The translations under genes were made by a program, and so were the position numbers. Positions 1 to 7,045 of a DNA stretch of 64,000 nucleotides are shown piece by piece. The notes below the pieces were generated by a model. It did not search any database. It worked only from the letters and a program-made list of their open reading frames with translations, and was not told where the DNA came from. Each line of letters opens with the position of its first letter. Position 1 is the stretch's first letter. The DNA is from Acetobacterium fimetarium (GTDB lineage Bacteria; Bacillota; Clostridia; Eubacteriales; Eubacteriaceae), in contig NZ_WJBC01000004.1 of assembly GCF_014284475.1 (NCBI RefSeq), forward strand, positions 146,432 through 210,431, given 5' to 3'.

Positions 1-76
1 ATATCCCAAGAAACAGACTTAAACTATATTTTCTAAGCATTGAAAAATTTATTTCCATTAAAGCAGGTGAAAAGTC

Positions 77-889
77 ATGCCGGAACTACCAGAAGTAGAA
101 ACCGTTCGTAGAACGTTAAAGAACTTTATTATTGGAAAAGAAATTAAGGAAATCTGTGTTCATTACGATAAGATCATCGCCGGGGACACGAATAACTTTG
201 TGGCATCGTTAACAGGACAAACCATTCGCGATATCGATCGAGTTGGTAAATATTTAATCTTTATTTTGGACAGCCAGGCGTTTATTTCTCATTTGCGTAT
301 GGAAGGCAAGTATCATGTTGTCGATGATTCAAGGCCGCTCAATAAACACGAACATCTTACCTTTGTCTTTAGTGATGGCACCGAATTGCGCTATCAGGAT
401 ACCCGCAAATTTGGTCGTTTAGAACTAGTGAACAAAGACACCTATCGTCAGGATTTACCGCTTTGCAAACTGGGGCCCGAACCATGGGATGCTGATCCTA
501 AAGAAATCTACGCAAAAATACATAAAAGCAGTCTGCCGATTAAAACATTATTGTTAGATCAACGCATTATGACCGGAATCGGAAATATCTACGCCAATGA
601 AATCTGTTTTAAGATGAAACTGCATCCTGCCACACCAGGGAAACGCGTCAGTAAAAAGCGGGTAGTCGAATTAATAGCCGTATCAAAAGAAATATTGGCG
701 CAGGCGATTGCCCAGGGTGGAACGACGATTCACTCTTTTGATGCCAATGGCATTACCGGCTTGTTTCAGGTGCAATTACAAGTACATCTGCAAAAAGTCT
801 GTCCGGTATGCAATGGGGCGATCACGAAGGAAATGGTTCGTGGCAGAGGGACCTATTATTGTAAATCGTGCCAGAAAAAGAAACGCTAA
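77..889 (+). CDS. mutM: Formamidopyrimidine-DNA glycosylase (Fpg/MutM)
   Basis: Base-excision repair enzyme that removes oxidised purines such as 8-oxoguanine and nicks the abasic site. The 270-residue length is normal for the family. The protein opens with PELPEVETVRRTL, where the N-terminal proline (after Met removal) is the catalytic nucleophile and the following Glu is conserved. A helix-two-turn-helix region contains the GIGNIYANE block near residues 167-175. The C-terminus has a four-cysteine zinc finger, CPVC followed by CKSC. The ATG at 77 follows an AGGTGAAA ribosome binding site. No neighbour is clearly linked: the upstream 76 bases hold no complete gene and the next gene is convergent. 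Confidence 0.97.
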   Translation: MPELPEVETVRRTLKNFIIGKEIKEICVHYDKIIAGDTNNFVASLTGQTIRDIDRVGKYLIFILDSQAFISHLRMEGKYHVVDDSRPLNKHEHLTFVFSDGTELRYQDTRKFGRLELVNKDTYRQDLPLCKLGPEPWDADPKEIYAKIHKSSLPIKTLLLDQRIMTGIGNIYANEICFKMKLHPATPGKRVSKKRVVELIAVSKEILAQAIAQGGTTIHSFDANGITGLFQVQLQVHLQKVCPVCNGAITKEMVRGRGTYYCKSCQKKKR

Positions 890-929
890 GGTTTAATCCG
901 CAACATTTCCGCATTTCTTTTCTTACAAG

Positions 930-1949
930 TTAAGTGAGCGGTTCCAGCAACACAGGGTCGCTCAGAAAATTGTCGATTCGTTCTTTGACATTCGCCTGGA
1001 GGTTACGGTAGAAAAATTGGTAATCATAGAGATGATAAACCCCATTCTGGAAAATATCGAGTACTGGTGGAAAATCAGCTGGGGTGACATCGGTCACCCG
1101 CAGGGTTCCCCGAATTGAATCCAAATAAGCCCCGGTCAAATTTGGCACTTCTTTAACAACACCTCCAGAATAATCCGTAAACACAGCACCGTTATTTTCA
1201 CTAGCGAAAGCTGGGGTACTATCGGTTTTCCAGTTCAAGGGATTGATCCCCAGCGTTTTATCTGGAACAATCAAAGAGGTTTGAATCCCTTCTGCCTCCG
1301 AGTTAAAGGAAATAATCACGCCAGTGTCCCCGGAATTCTGCGCCATTTTCAGAAAGGGATAGTTAATCAAATCTTCTGGTGTCACGCGCCAGCCAATGAT
1401 ATAGGCGGCTACCAACTGGCCGCTTAAAGTCGGATCATCGAACTTTTCCTCCAGCAACCGCAGCAGCATTTCCGAACCCTGGCTAAACCCTGCCAGAATA
1501 AACGGCCGCCCATTATTGTAGTCTTTCATATAGAGATCAAACGCCTGTGAAACATCCTCGTAGGCCAGATTAAAATACTGATCCGATTCGGATGCATTCA
1601 TGGTGTAGGCATTCAACGCCGCCTGACGATAATAAGGAGCAAAAAAATTGGCTTCCCCGTCATAGAGACTTTTTTCCATATTGGTCGCACCCAGGAACTG
1701 GGCTTTTGTTTCTTCATCCCCAATATCCATGGAATGGGAAGTATCGGTACCCAGATAAACCGTTGGCGCTACAAAAAACACATCGCAGTTTTTTGTAACA
1801 GTTTCGCCAAGCGGCAAATAAGCCCAGTTCTCCGATTTCGTATAATCCACCCCGGTCGGTTGTTGGACACATCCGTACAGCAGCATCGTAATGATGAGGA
1901 AGACGGTCAAAATAGCAGTCGGTGCTGAACGATTCATTCTTTTTTTCAT
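930..1949 (-). CDS. DUF3089-family lipoprotein with alpha/beta-hydrolase-like core
   Basis: Predicted exported lipoprotein of 339 residues. The N-terminus has a basic start, a hydrophobic stretch and a lipobox ending LLYGC (Cys27). The body resembles DUF3089, a poorly characterised alpha/beta-hydrolase-like family. Visible features are FFVAPTVYLG near residue 60, the YYRQAALNAY segment, and the nucleophile-elbow-like GFSQGS that would carry the catalytic serine. Substrate is unknown; an esterase or lipase-like role is only inferred from the fold. The ATG at 1949 is preceded by AAGGAGAAAACC. The gene is convergent with mutM, and a 49-codon ORF lies directly upstream on the same strand. Confidence 0.85.
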   Translation of the reverse strand: MKKRMNRSAPTAILTVFLIITMLLYGCVQQPTGVDYTKSENWAYLPLGETVTKNCDVFFVAPTVYLGTDTSHSMDIGDEETKAQFLGATNMEKSLYDGEANFFAPYYRQAALNAYTMNASESDQYFNLAYEDVSQAFDLYMKDYNNGRPFILAGFSQGSEMLLRLLEEKFDDPTLSGQLVAAYIIGWRVTPEDLINYPFLKMAQNSGDTGVIISFNSEAEGIQTSLIVPDKTLGINPLNWKTDSTPAFASENNGAVFTDYSGGVVKEVPNLTGAYLDSIRGTLRVTDVTPADFPPVLDIFQNGVYHLYDYQFFYRNLQANVKERIDNFLSDPVLLEPLT

Positions 1950-1977
1950 GGTTTTCTCCTTTTATTTTTTTCGACAC

Positions 1978-2127
1978 TCATTCTAGGCGCAACGCAAATT
2001 CCGCTGCATTCCTTAAATCCTCACTGTTTGGTCTGCCTTTGTTCATTCCACCAAAGAATTTAATAAAACTGTTGGTGTTAAACCCTTTGCAGCTAAACTC
2101 CCCTTTTACAATGTATTCTTTTGACAT
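1978..2127 (-). CDS. Candidate small protein, 49 residues
   Basis: A short ORF not overlapping any other gene, ending 28 bases before the DUF3089 lipoprotein start on the same strand. It begins MSKEYIVKGEFSCKGF and ends ALRLE. Composition is protein-like, with charged and aromatic residues well mixed and two glycine-containing turns (FFGGMNKGRP). No membrane segment or known motif was recognised. No good Shine-Dalgarno sequence precedes the ATG at 2127, which lowers confidence; it may be a decayed gene end or a leader peptide. Function unknown. Confidence 0.4.
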   Translation of the reverse strand: MSKEYIVKGEFSCKGFNTNSFIKFFGGMNKGRPNSEDLRNAAEFALRLE

Positions 2128-2158
2128 ACGGACATAAAGTTGAAGTACTTGATTGAAT

Positions 2159-2740
2159 CTAAATAAATCCTTCCGTCACGATCATTAACAGCCCAATCGT
2201 AAATCCGATGATGGCTCCAGTGTAGACTTCTTTTGGTGTATGTCTTTTTAATTCAACTCTTGACCAGCCAATAGGTCCAGAAAAAAGCAGCACAATTATG
2301 CCGATAATTAAATTTATTGGCATAATTAAAAATGCGAGATAAATTGTCAGAGAAACGTGCCCTGAGCATTTTATGAAAAAATTGACAAGATACGAAACAA
2401 TCAGTAGGAATAATGCAAACAATGCCCCTAAAAATAAGTCTTCTGATTGTTTGGTGAAAAACAAGACGCAATTTATAATCACTAAAAGCGTGATTGCAAA
2501 TAAATACACCGAATTGCGTTGCTTTTTTACTAAAACATCAAAGTTTGTATATTCTCCATTTTTTGTTTTTGTATAATTTCTTATGGTTGACGGAACAATT
2601 ACACATCCAACAAGTAAAAATGAGATAAACAAAGCTTTATTAAATTCTTCATAAGAAAACATAACAACTAAAATAAAAATTGAAATGGTGATTAATGGGT
2701 GCGCCATCAGAGATATGTATGCTGCAATTTTTTGTTTCAC
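2159..2740 (-). CDS. PAP2-like (phosphatidic acid phosphatase type 2) membrane protein
   Basis: A 193-residue integral membrane protein with about five or six hydrophobic segments. Two PAP2 signature blocks are visible in the second half: CSGH (near residue 113), equivalent to PSGH, and SRVELKRH (near residue 163), which fits SRx5H. The usual final Asp three residues after that His is Glu here (HTPKE), and the first block (Kx6RP) is not clear, so activity is uncertain. Some PAP2 proteins act on undecaprenyl or other lipid phosphates. The start is GTG at 2740 behind AAAGGTGG. The gene looks more AT-rich than its neighbours, which could mean transfer. Confidence 0.7.
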   Translation of the reverse strand: MKQKIAAYISLMAHPLITISIFILVVMFSYEEFNKALFISFLLVGCVIVPSTIRNYTKTKNGEYTNFDVLVKKQRNSVYLFAITLLVIINCVLFFTKQSEDLFLGALFALFLLIVSYLVNFFIKCSGHVSLTIYLAFLIMPINLIIGIIVLLFSGPIGWSRVELKRHTPKEVYTGAIIGFTIGLLMIVTEGFI

Positions 2741-2770
2741 TTAAAACCACCTTTACTTTGTTCGATCATC

Positions 2771-2787
2771 AACCGTCCCTTTGTGCT
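2771..2787 (-). repeat. REP-like half palindrome, copy 1
   Basis: The 17 bases AACCGTCCCTTTGTGCT match one arm of the REP-like palindrome at 14484-14510 (14 of 17 on the opposite strand). It lies just beyond the 3' end of the hydrolase remnant. A second half site at 3437-3451 in the same orientation lies beyond the other side of the remnant. Sequences of this kind (ACAAGGGGACGGTT and relatives) are common in clostridial intergenic DNA and are often linked to REP-associated tyrosine transposases; that link is recalled, not searched. Confidence 0.5.
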
Positions 2788-2798
2788 CATATCTCATT

Positions 2799-3311
2799 CT
2801 ATGAATTTAAAAATTCGATCACTTCTTTTAGATATAAATCCAGGTTTCCGATACACAATTCCCCGTGGTTAAATTCTTTGAAAACCTTGATCTTAACACT
2901 GGGTAATTTTGATAATAAACAATTTGCATATTTTTTTCCCAGCCACGCCTCCTTGGAACCATACCAATATGCGATATCTGTTTTTGTATCGGCAATTGAA
3001 TTTGGAAGTGCATAACTAAAAACCGATAAGTGGGCATTTCTGCAGCTTTCATCTGTCATATTTGCACCAATTCTAAAAACGTCATCAACCATTTCTGGGG
3101 GATAAAAGGTGCGACTTAAAAGATACTTCAAAAACCTGCTTCCTTTTTTCATACTATGAGCTTGCCTTATTCGATAATTCACAGATAAGCCCAGCAAGAA
3201 TTTATTCATTGGAACGATCGGCCCTGCATCAACAATTGCCTTATCAATTTCAAGGCTGTTTTGATGATCTCTTTGACCGATGTTGGGTTGCATCAGCTTA
3301 ACAGATGTCAA
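2799..3311 (-). pseudogene. 5'-truncated alpha/beta-hydrolase remnant
   Basis: About 170 codons resembling the C-terminal part of an alpha/beta hydrolase. The frame opens in the middle of the fold: DKAIVDAGPIVPMNKF looks like the segment after the nucleophile, followed by a cap region. It ends with a candidate catalytic acid region (YWYGSKEAWLGKKYA) and a histidine context (FKEFNHGELC). No N-terminal strands, oxyanion loop or serine nucleophile are present, and the only in-frame initiation codon near the 5' end is TTG without a ribosome binding site. It is flanked by REP-like half sites. Best read as a decayed gene end rather than an active enzyme. Confidence 0.7.
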
Positions 3312-3376
3312 GCTTAACGCTTCTCCCTAACCCGATACCTCAAAATGGTCTTCAGTTTTTTACATTATACCACTGT

Positions 3377-3436
3377 ATGCAAGGAAAAACCGGAAGACTT
3401 GATATTCAGGTTTTTCATGGAAACGGTTACCTCTAT
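3377..3436 (+). pseudogene. Duplicated fragment of the downstream lipoprotein gene
   Basis: Sixty bases match 4727-4786, inside the lipoprotein gene at 4415-5020, at about 90 percent identity (same reading direction, constant offset of 1350 bases). The shared core is CGGAAGACTTGATATTCAGG. Similarity stops abruptly at 3436, where a REP-like half site (CCGCCCCCTTGTGCT) begins. There is no open reading frame of useful size, so this is a relic of a second copy. Confidence 0.8.
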
Positions 3437-3451
3437 CCGCCCCCTTGTGCT
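3437..3451 (-). repeat. REP-like half palindrome, copy 2
   Basis: CCGCCCCCTTGTGCT is the same orientation as the half site at 2771-2787 and nearly identical to one arm of the palindrome at 14484-14510. It forms the exact right boundary of the duplicated lipoprotein fragment, which suggests a recombination or insertion junction. The rest of the spacer up to 3591 holds nothing recognised apart from the creatininase-family ribosome binding site. Confidence 0.5.
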
Positions 3452-3591
3452 CTGATAAACCAGCTGAAATAGCCGGCTGAGGAAGGTCGGATTAAATAAT
3501 AATTTATTTCCCAACAAATGACTGGTGAAAAATTGGGTAAATATAAACCAGTAAGAAATATTTGACGAAACATTTTTTTGAAAGGAATTGT

Positions 3592-4356
3592 ATGATGAAA
3601 AAGGTAATGCTTAATGAAATGACTGCTTTGGAAGTTCAGGAGATGTTAAAATACGCCAATCAGATAACCGCCATTGTGACCTTTGGATCCTGCGAGAGTC
3701 ATGGCTGGCATTGTTGCCTGGGGCCGGATTTTTTCGTGCCATCGGAGGTTGCCAAACGAGTGGCGCAGAAGCTGGACAATGTGGTAGTGCTGCCCTGCGT
3801 ACCTTTCGGGACATCCATTCATTATAATCGTTATCCGATGTCGATTACTCTGCAATATGAAACGGAAATTGCCATTGCCGAAGATATTTTCGAGAGCCTC
3901 ATTAACAACGGTATCAAACACATTTATATATTAAATGGTCATGACGGCAATATTCCGGCGCTGGAAATTGCTGCCCACAAGGTCAAAAATCGACATCAGG
4001 AGGCAAAATTTCTATATCTGCCGGATTGGTGGACCAAGGTTGGACCAATTATGGGTGATCGTTTTGAGGTCTGGAATGGACTGGGACATGGTGGTGAAGG
4101 CGAAACCTCGATTATGATGGCCTTGCGCCCGGAACTGGTCAAGCTGGAAGATGCAGTTTCCCAGGTGCCGGAAAATATCATTAAGATTAATGAAAAGGCG
4201 GACATTATCTGGGACATCAAGGAACTCACCGCCACCGGTGCCACTGGAGATCCCACCAAAGCCAGCATTGAAAAAGGCGAGCAGATGTTGGAAATCTTTG
4301 TTAACCTAGTTGCCAGCACGATTGAAGAGATGAATGGGCGGGGCTGGGAGTACTGA
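3592..4356 (+). CDS. Creatininase-family metal-dependent amidohydrolase
   Basis: Member of the creatininase/creatinine amidohydrolase superfamily (254 residues), which uses two metal ions to open cyclic or linear amides. Metal ligands expected for the family are visible: GSCESHG (Glu and His), LGPD a few residues later (Asp), NGHDGN (His) and GHGGEGETS (Glu). NGHDGN replaces the common NGHGGN. Substrate is not predictable; many bacterial members act on formamides in cofactor or nucleotide breakdown. The start is the ATG at 3592, 5 bases after AAAGGA; an upstream in-frame ATG at 3562 lacks a site. The gene is followed by the lipoprotein gene in the same direction, 58 bases on. Confidence 0.88.
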   Translation: MMKKVMLNEMTALEVQEMLKYANQITAIVTFGSCESHGWHCCLGPDFFVPSEVAKRVAQKLDNVVVLPCVPFGTSIHYNRYPMSITLQYETEIAIAEDIFESLINNGIKHIYILNGHDGNIPALEIAAHKVKNRHQEAKFLYLPDWWTKVGPIMGDRFEVWNGLGHGGEGETSIMMALRPELVKLEDAVSQVPENIIKINEKADIIWDIKELTATGATGDPTKASIEKGEQMLEIFVNLVASTIEEMNGRGWEY

Positions 4357-4414
4357 TTGGGCAGCGTTGGATAACGAAGTGCTTACTAATCACAAAAAGA
4401 AAGGAGCATCTCAA

Positions 4415-5020
4415 ATGAAAAAGTTCTTGGTTCTCTTGTTTGTTTTCATCCTCTTTTTGCTTTGCGGATGTACCCCCGGAGCAAAAAACAATAGTGATAC
4501 GGTCTCCCAAACTGACCAGATATCCAATAGCACTTCTCAGAACAACTTTGAAGTCAATTCATTTAAAACAAAAGATGGCAACGACTCCTATTATTTTGAA
4601 ACAACCCATGACGAATTGATTGCCGCAATCAACGAAGCGGTTACAAAAGCCGGTTATCCGCCGTTTGTGTTAGTTGATACTTATATTTCCACGAATGACG
4701 ATTTATCCGATTCCTATTATTACAAAATGGAAGGGAAAACCGGAAGACTTGATATTCAGGTCTTTCATGGAAATGGTTTTCTCTATCTTGTCTACATGGA
4801 TATTTATGACAGTGAATCCGAAATGCCCCTGGATCAATTTCTAATGGAAACATTATCCGATATTTTTACTTCCGGCAAGGGAAAAGAAGTCTGTACACAA
4901 CTAGATATCTATTCCATGAAACCCACAGACCCAACTGATTGGCGTTCCACTACAATCGGTAATACTGATTTTGACCTTTCAATCCCTTATGAGTTCGGGA
5001 TAACTACTACCGAATACTAA
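4415..5020 (+). CDS. Small lipoprotein of unknown function
   Basis: A 201-residue predicted lipoprotein. The signal peptide is MKKFLVLLFVFILFLLCGC with Cys19 as the lipidation site, followed by a Ser/Asn/Gln-rich linker to about residue 45. The mature domain mixes acidic and aromatic residues (SYYFETTHDELIAAINEAV) and gives no recognised family. The start at 4415 follows AAAGGAGC; a longer in-frame ORF from 4334 overlaps the creatininase-family gene and lacks a lipobox context. Part of this gene is duplicated as a relic at 3377-3436. Confidence 0.75.
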   Translation: MKKFLVLLFVFILFLLCGCTPGAKNNSDTVSQTDQISNSTSQNNFEVNSFKTKDGNDSYYFETTHDELIAAINEAVTKAGYPPFVLVDTYISTNDDLSDSYYYKMEGKTGRLDIQVFHGNGFLYLVYMDIYDSESEMPLDQFLMETLSDIFTSGKGKEVCTQLDIYSMKPTDPTDWRSTTIGNTDFDLSIPYEFGITTTEY

Positions 5021-5133
5021 CAGACACAATATAGACCTTGTATTTTTAGAATTTCAAAACACCCGTGAATATTAACTCCTGGATGTTTTTCTTGATGTAG
5101 TCACATGATCATCTGTCTCTTTTACTGCTACGC

Positions 5134-5228
5134 AAAAAAGTGCCCGATCGAGATTTCCTTGATGCTTTCGGATAGTTTGTTAAACCCTCAGCAGCTCCGG
5201 ATAATCAACACGATCGGACACTTCTTTT
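5134..5228. terminator. Long palindrome between convergent genes, likely bidirectional terminator
   Basis: The left arm AAAAAAGTGCCCGATCG (5134-5150) pairs with the right arm CGATCGGACACTTCTTTT (5211-5228) with one G-T pair. The 60-base loop itself contains complementary pieces (TTCGGA and TCCGGA). U-rich tails lie outside both arms. It sits between the lipoprotein gene ending at 5020 and the minus-strand zinc-ribbon gene ending at 5280, so it can serve both. The unusually long structured loop resembles the other long-hairpin spacers in this window. Confidence 0.6.
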
Positions 5229-5279
5229 CCTTATCGGTCTGTTCTTAAAATAAATCATCGTTTAACCATTTCTTACTCA

Positions 5280-5768
5280 TCATAGCCGCATGGACTTGGG
5301 TAGATTGTATGGTCTGTTCTTCAAGGCCAAAAATCCATCCGCTGTGATTTCATCTCCAATCATTTCTTCTGCAAAGGCCTCGTCATCCGGGGTCAGAATC
5401 AATCTATCAACTGCCGGCATCATGTCGCGTCCCTGATCCAAAAGTCCTCTCGACAGACTGTCAGCTTCAAAGCCTTTCTCTGTTTCACTGCTGAATGATT
5501 TATCACCGATAATCTCATCGGCAATCATTTCATCAGTTAACGTCGTGTCATCTGCTTGTAGCGCTTTTGTTTCTTTTGCCGGCGTCATTTCCCGTCCGCC
5601 ATCAAGAAATTCTCTGAAAGAACTTCTGCCTGCCATCGTTTCCTTTTCAAGGAATTCATCAGCGATTCGTTCGTCAACAACATCCGTTGTCAACACCATG
5701 CCACAAAAACTACATACGGTATCGTCAAGACTCAAAATGAATGTACATCTCGGACAATACTTCGGCAT
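5280..5768 (-). CDS. Zinc-ribbon protein with internal acidic repeats
   Basis: A 162-residue soluble protein. It starts MPKYCPRCTFILSLDDTVCSFC, wait-free of a signal peptide, giving a CxxC...CxxC zinc ribbon at residues 5-24. The remainder is acidic and contains a repeat of about 45 residues: REFLDGGREMTPAKETKAL leading to LTDEMIADEI, and RGLLDQGRDMMPAVDRLIL leading to FAEEMIGDEI. A partial third unit (DERIADEFLEKE) precedes them. Zinc-ribbon tails of this type are often protein-interaction adaptors, but no function is known here. The start at 5768 follows GGAAGGAAGTGAG; a start 11 codons upstream has no site. Confidence 0.7.
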   Translation of the reverse strand: MPKYCPRCTFILSLDDTVCSFCGMVLTTDVVDERIADEFLEKETMAGRSSFREFLDGGREMTPAKETKALQADDTTLTDEMIADEIIGDKSFSSETEKGFEADSLSRGLLDQGRDMMPAVDRLILTPDDEAFAEEMIGDEITADGFLALKNRPYNLPKSMRL

Positions 5769-6005
5769 TTTACTCACTTCCTTCCGTCTTGATTCTATCA
5801 TAATTTCCCCGCATTAACAAATGAAAGCGAGCCATTTTCCAAAGAATCATCCGGTAATAAAGCAACGGTTAAGCTATGTAAACAGGGCGTTACAGAAATG
5901 ACAATTCTGCATCTGCCTGCATTTGATTTGATAATGATGTAACCAAACAAAGCACCCACAAATAGTCATAACTTTCCCAGCGCATAAACGTTTGTTCAGA
6001 ACCGA

Positions 6006-6803
6006 TCAACTTTCTTTTTTGGTAACATCCGGCATCAGTCGATAACGGTTTTTAAAAAACTGGAAAGCTGCGATTCCGATTAAAAGAACGATGCCCACTA
6101 AAGTCGCGATGGACAGGTACCCAAACTGTCCCTGAAAGCCTTCCGGTGCCGTCAAATACTGATGTATCCCAAAATATCCCCAGGCAATCGGCAGCGGAAA
6201 GACCGCATTCCGGGTGCTTAACGCGATGACTGCCGTCAGCACCACTGCCACCGCCTCCACCATGATCCCCCAGTATTCCGGCGTGATGCCAAAGCCGCCC
6301 CACTCAATCTTGACCAGCCATGCCGCTGTGTTCACAACCGTTGCGATCAGCAGCCATCCGGCGTACATTCCAAAAGCTGCCGGCAGCAGCCAGCGATTTC
6401 CGGCCTGAATTTTTCCGATTTCTTTGACAATCAAACTCAATGTGACGGCAAAACCAAAAATCAAAACGACCGATAAACCGATCCAGGTATAGGAAAAGCT
6501 GATAATCCATAGCATATTGAGGGCGCAGGATAACCAGAAAAGATAAGCGATGCGGTCAATCGCACCGCCATAGTAATCATCCTTGTTTTTGATGATCATC
6601 ACAACCATGGCGCTGATCAACAGCGCATAGATGACACTCCAGATGCTGAAAGTAAAAGGCGCCGGAGTAATTAACGTCATATACCGGTCTGAAACGGCTT
6701 TCTGCGACAGACCATTGAATAATCCGAATGCTCCCAATCCGTTGATGACCAGCGTACTTGCCAACAGAACCAAACTGATCCATGCCTTTGTTAATCGATT
6801 CAT
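6006..6803 (-). CDS. TspO/MBR-related tryptophan-rich membrane protein
   Basis: A 265-residue polytopic membrane protein with about seven to eight hydrophobic segments. The block TPAPFTFSIWSVIYALL near residues 48-64 is typical of the larger bacterial relatives of TspO/MBR (tryptophan-rich sensory protein family); many Trp residues are spread through the helices. TspO proteins bind porphyrins and are linked to stress signalling; the ligand here is unknown. The chosen start is ATG at 6803 behind GAGGTGAATGAT; a GTG three codons upstream is also in frame but overlaps the ribosome binding site. The 200-base stretch upstream of 6006 (5802-6005) shows nothing recognised. Confidence 0.85.
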   Translation of the reverse strand: MNRLTKAWISLVLLASTLVINGLGAFGLFNGLSQKAVSDRYMTLITPAPFTFSIWSVIYALLISAMVVMIIKNKDDYYGGAIDRIAYLFWLSCALNMLWIISFSYTWIGLSVVLIFGFAVTLSLIVKEIGKIQAGNRWLLPAAFGMYAGWLLIATVVNTAAWLVKIEWGGFGITPEYWGIMVEAVAVVLTAVIALSTRNAVFPLPIAWGYFGIHQYLTAPEGFQGQFGYLSIATLVGIVLLIGIAAFQFFKNRYRLMPDVTKKES

Positions 6804-6861
6804 ATCATTCACCTCATTCGTATATTTATTGTCTATATACCAACTTTTCTGTGAATTATTC

Positions 6862-6890
6862 AGCCCAAAAGAAGCCAGTTCTTTTGGGCT
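6862..6890. terminator. Perfect hairpin between serine acetyltransferase and TspO-like genes
   Basis: AGCCCAAAAGAA and TTCTTTTGGGCT are exact 12-base inverted arms with a 5-base loop. It lies downstream of the cysE-type gene and small ORF and upstream of the TspO-like start, all on the minus strand. The minus-strand tail is not U-rich, so it may be a processing or attenuation hairpin rather than a classical terminator. Confidence 0.45.
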
Positions 6891-6929
6891 CTTATTGCCA
6901 AACTTATTCTAACCCCAAACACAAAAATA

Positions 6930-7040
6930 TTAAGGCCCCTTAATAATTCCTTTTTCATTTGCCGCGATGGTTTTAGTTGGTGTATACTCATGGTGGATAC
7001 CGCCAGAAGCACCCTTAAGTAAACGCGTATCCCTTGCCAT
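6930..7040 (-). CDS. Candidate small protein, 36 residues, downstream of cysE
   Basis: A short ORF that starts 5 bases after the serine acetyltransferase stop codon on the same strand, so it would be translated from the same message. It reads MARDTRLLKGASGGIHHEYT and ends ANEKGIIKGP. The sequence is basic, Gly-rich and contains paired His residues. AAAGGAAATC at the cysE 3' end could be its ribosome binding site, though spacing is long (about 12 bases). No family was recognised. The tight coupling and protein-like composition argue for a real product. Confidence 0.4.
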   Translation of the reverse strand: MARDTRLLKGASGGIHHEYTPTKTIAANEKGIIKGP

Positions 7041-7045
7041 AGGAA

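Noticed and set aside
5802..5945. Frame with KATVKLCKQGVTEMTILHLP in the spacer after the zinc-ribbon gene
   Set aside because: No start codon or ribosome binding site, upstream stop in frame and no recognised family; treated as non-coding or an unidentifiable remnant.
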